Assembly: GCF_963678635.1 (NCBI RefSeq)
Contig: NC_087070.1
Span: 8,650,539-8,714,538 of the forward strand
Length of the DNA stretch: 64,000 nucleotides
Reading direction: 5' to 3'
Origin: Symsagittifera roscoffensis
Taxonomy: Eukaryota; Xenacoelomorpha; Acoela; Convolutidae
The position numbers were made by a program, and so were the translations under genes. The notes under the pieces are model-generated. The model searched no databases. It had not been told where the DNA came from and worked only from the letters and a program-made list of their open reading frames with translations. Of this stretch, positions 63,643-64,000 are shown piece after piece (the first letter of the stretch is position 1; every line of letters begins with the position of its first letter).

Positions 63643-64000
63643 TATTTTGGGGCAATGCACCCATGAACGACAGAAAAAAACTCAGATTTTATTCGACTAC
63701 TTTAGTATTATTTTTATTGCATTGCTCAAAAACATCCCACTGGCATGTCCCGACTGTTATACGCGACCTTCAACAAGGTATAGACAATTCTGAAATGTCT
63801 TTTAGCTAATATATACAAGAAAATATACATAGATCAATTGTGTCTTTTCCGAACAATAACCATGTACATGAACGGACACAAGGATCCCAATTCGCACACA
63901 TCTAGATTCTTTACCGAGTTTATACGAGAGCCTGGTCCTGATTCCAAACATTTTCTTGGAGTATCCATTGAAAACTTAACTGTTGTCGAGGAAAATGTAC
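63643..64000. other. No supported feature at the right edge
   Basis: Short frames only; sequence may continue a host gene beyond the window. Confidence 0.5.

Noticed and set aside
1-64000. tRNA, rRNA or other standard RNA genes
   Set aside because: No cloverleaf with a proper T arm and acceptor stem was recognised; GTTCGA-like words found were isolated or part of the primer binding sites.

Overview
The window looks like AT-rich nuclear DNA of an invertebrate, most probably a nematode. The support is indirect: there are no prokaryotic operons or ribosome binding sites, several splice-like junctions are short and AT-rich, a 19-base C tract resembles the mono-G/C tracts known from Caenorhabditis, and the decayed Ty3/gypsy relic at the right resembles nematode Cer-type elements. 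No conserved housekeeping gene was found that would fix the species, so the assignment is an inference.

Two very large LTR retroelements of one family, both coded on the minus strand, dominate the window. Element 1 (5752-24580, 18,829 bp) is complete end to end: two 410-bp LTRs (TG...CA, 5 differences counted by eye), a 4-bp TAAG target duplication, and a primer binding site just inside the right-hand (5') LTR. Reading right to left, it holds LTR, PBS, a small leader ORF, a leader with repeated stem-loops, a very long gag with one CCHC knuckle and a fused retropepsin-like domain, a broken pol (RT with YLDD, RNase H, HHCC/DDE integrase with D-35-E, GPY module), and then a long post-pol cassette. 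The cassette has two small membrane-protein ORFs, a Pro/Ser/Thr-rich ORF, an envelope-like glycoprotein, and a roughly 600-residue ORF of unknown function. A 1.6-kb structured 3' region and the LTR follow. Element 2 (36705-57446, 20,742 bp) carries the same gene order in a more decayed form, with LTRs differing at about 10% of sites. Its pol has a large segmental duplication and a six-unit, 385-bp tandem array of an RNase H segment. Past its right LTR lies a 716-bp fragment (57447-58162) of the 3' region of another copy, so the two were once joined head to tail through a shared LTR.

The three unrelated stretches are mostly non-coding. 1-5747 has a diverged direct-repeat pair and a C19 tract. 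24585-36704 has five same-orientation copies of a repeat of about 0.5 kb that ends in a conserved hairpin, a candidate multi-exon secreted-protein gene near 33.9-35.0 kb, and a small coding-like ORF beside the element 2 LTR. 58163-64000 has a decayed plus-strand Ty3/gypsy element, an unrecognised minus-strand coding relic and a possible host gene at the right edge.

Element 1 looks like an endogenous retrovirus-like agent. Gag, protease, RT and integrase would form and integrate the particle, and the glycoprotein would give extracellular or cell-to-cell transfer. The membrane ORFs, Pro-rich ORF and last ORF are an accessory set conserved between two diverged copies. Three of the post-pol junctions overlap by 4 or 14 bases (ATGA or ATG...TAA), which suggests coupled translation. 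Pol and env carry many disablements, while the 1,056-codon gag-pro frame is open and the LTRs are nearly identical; that mismatch is one of the more interesting observations here.
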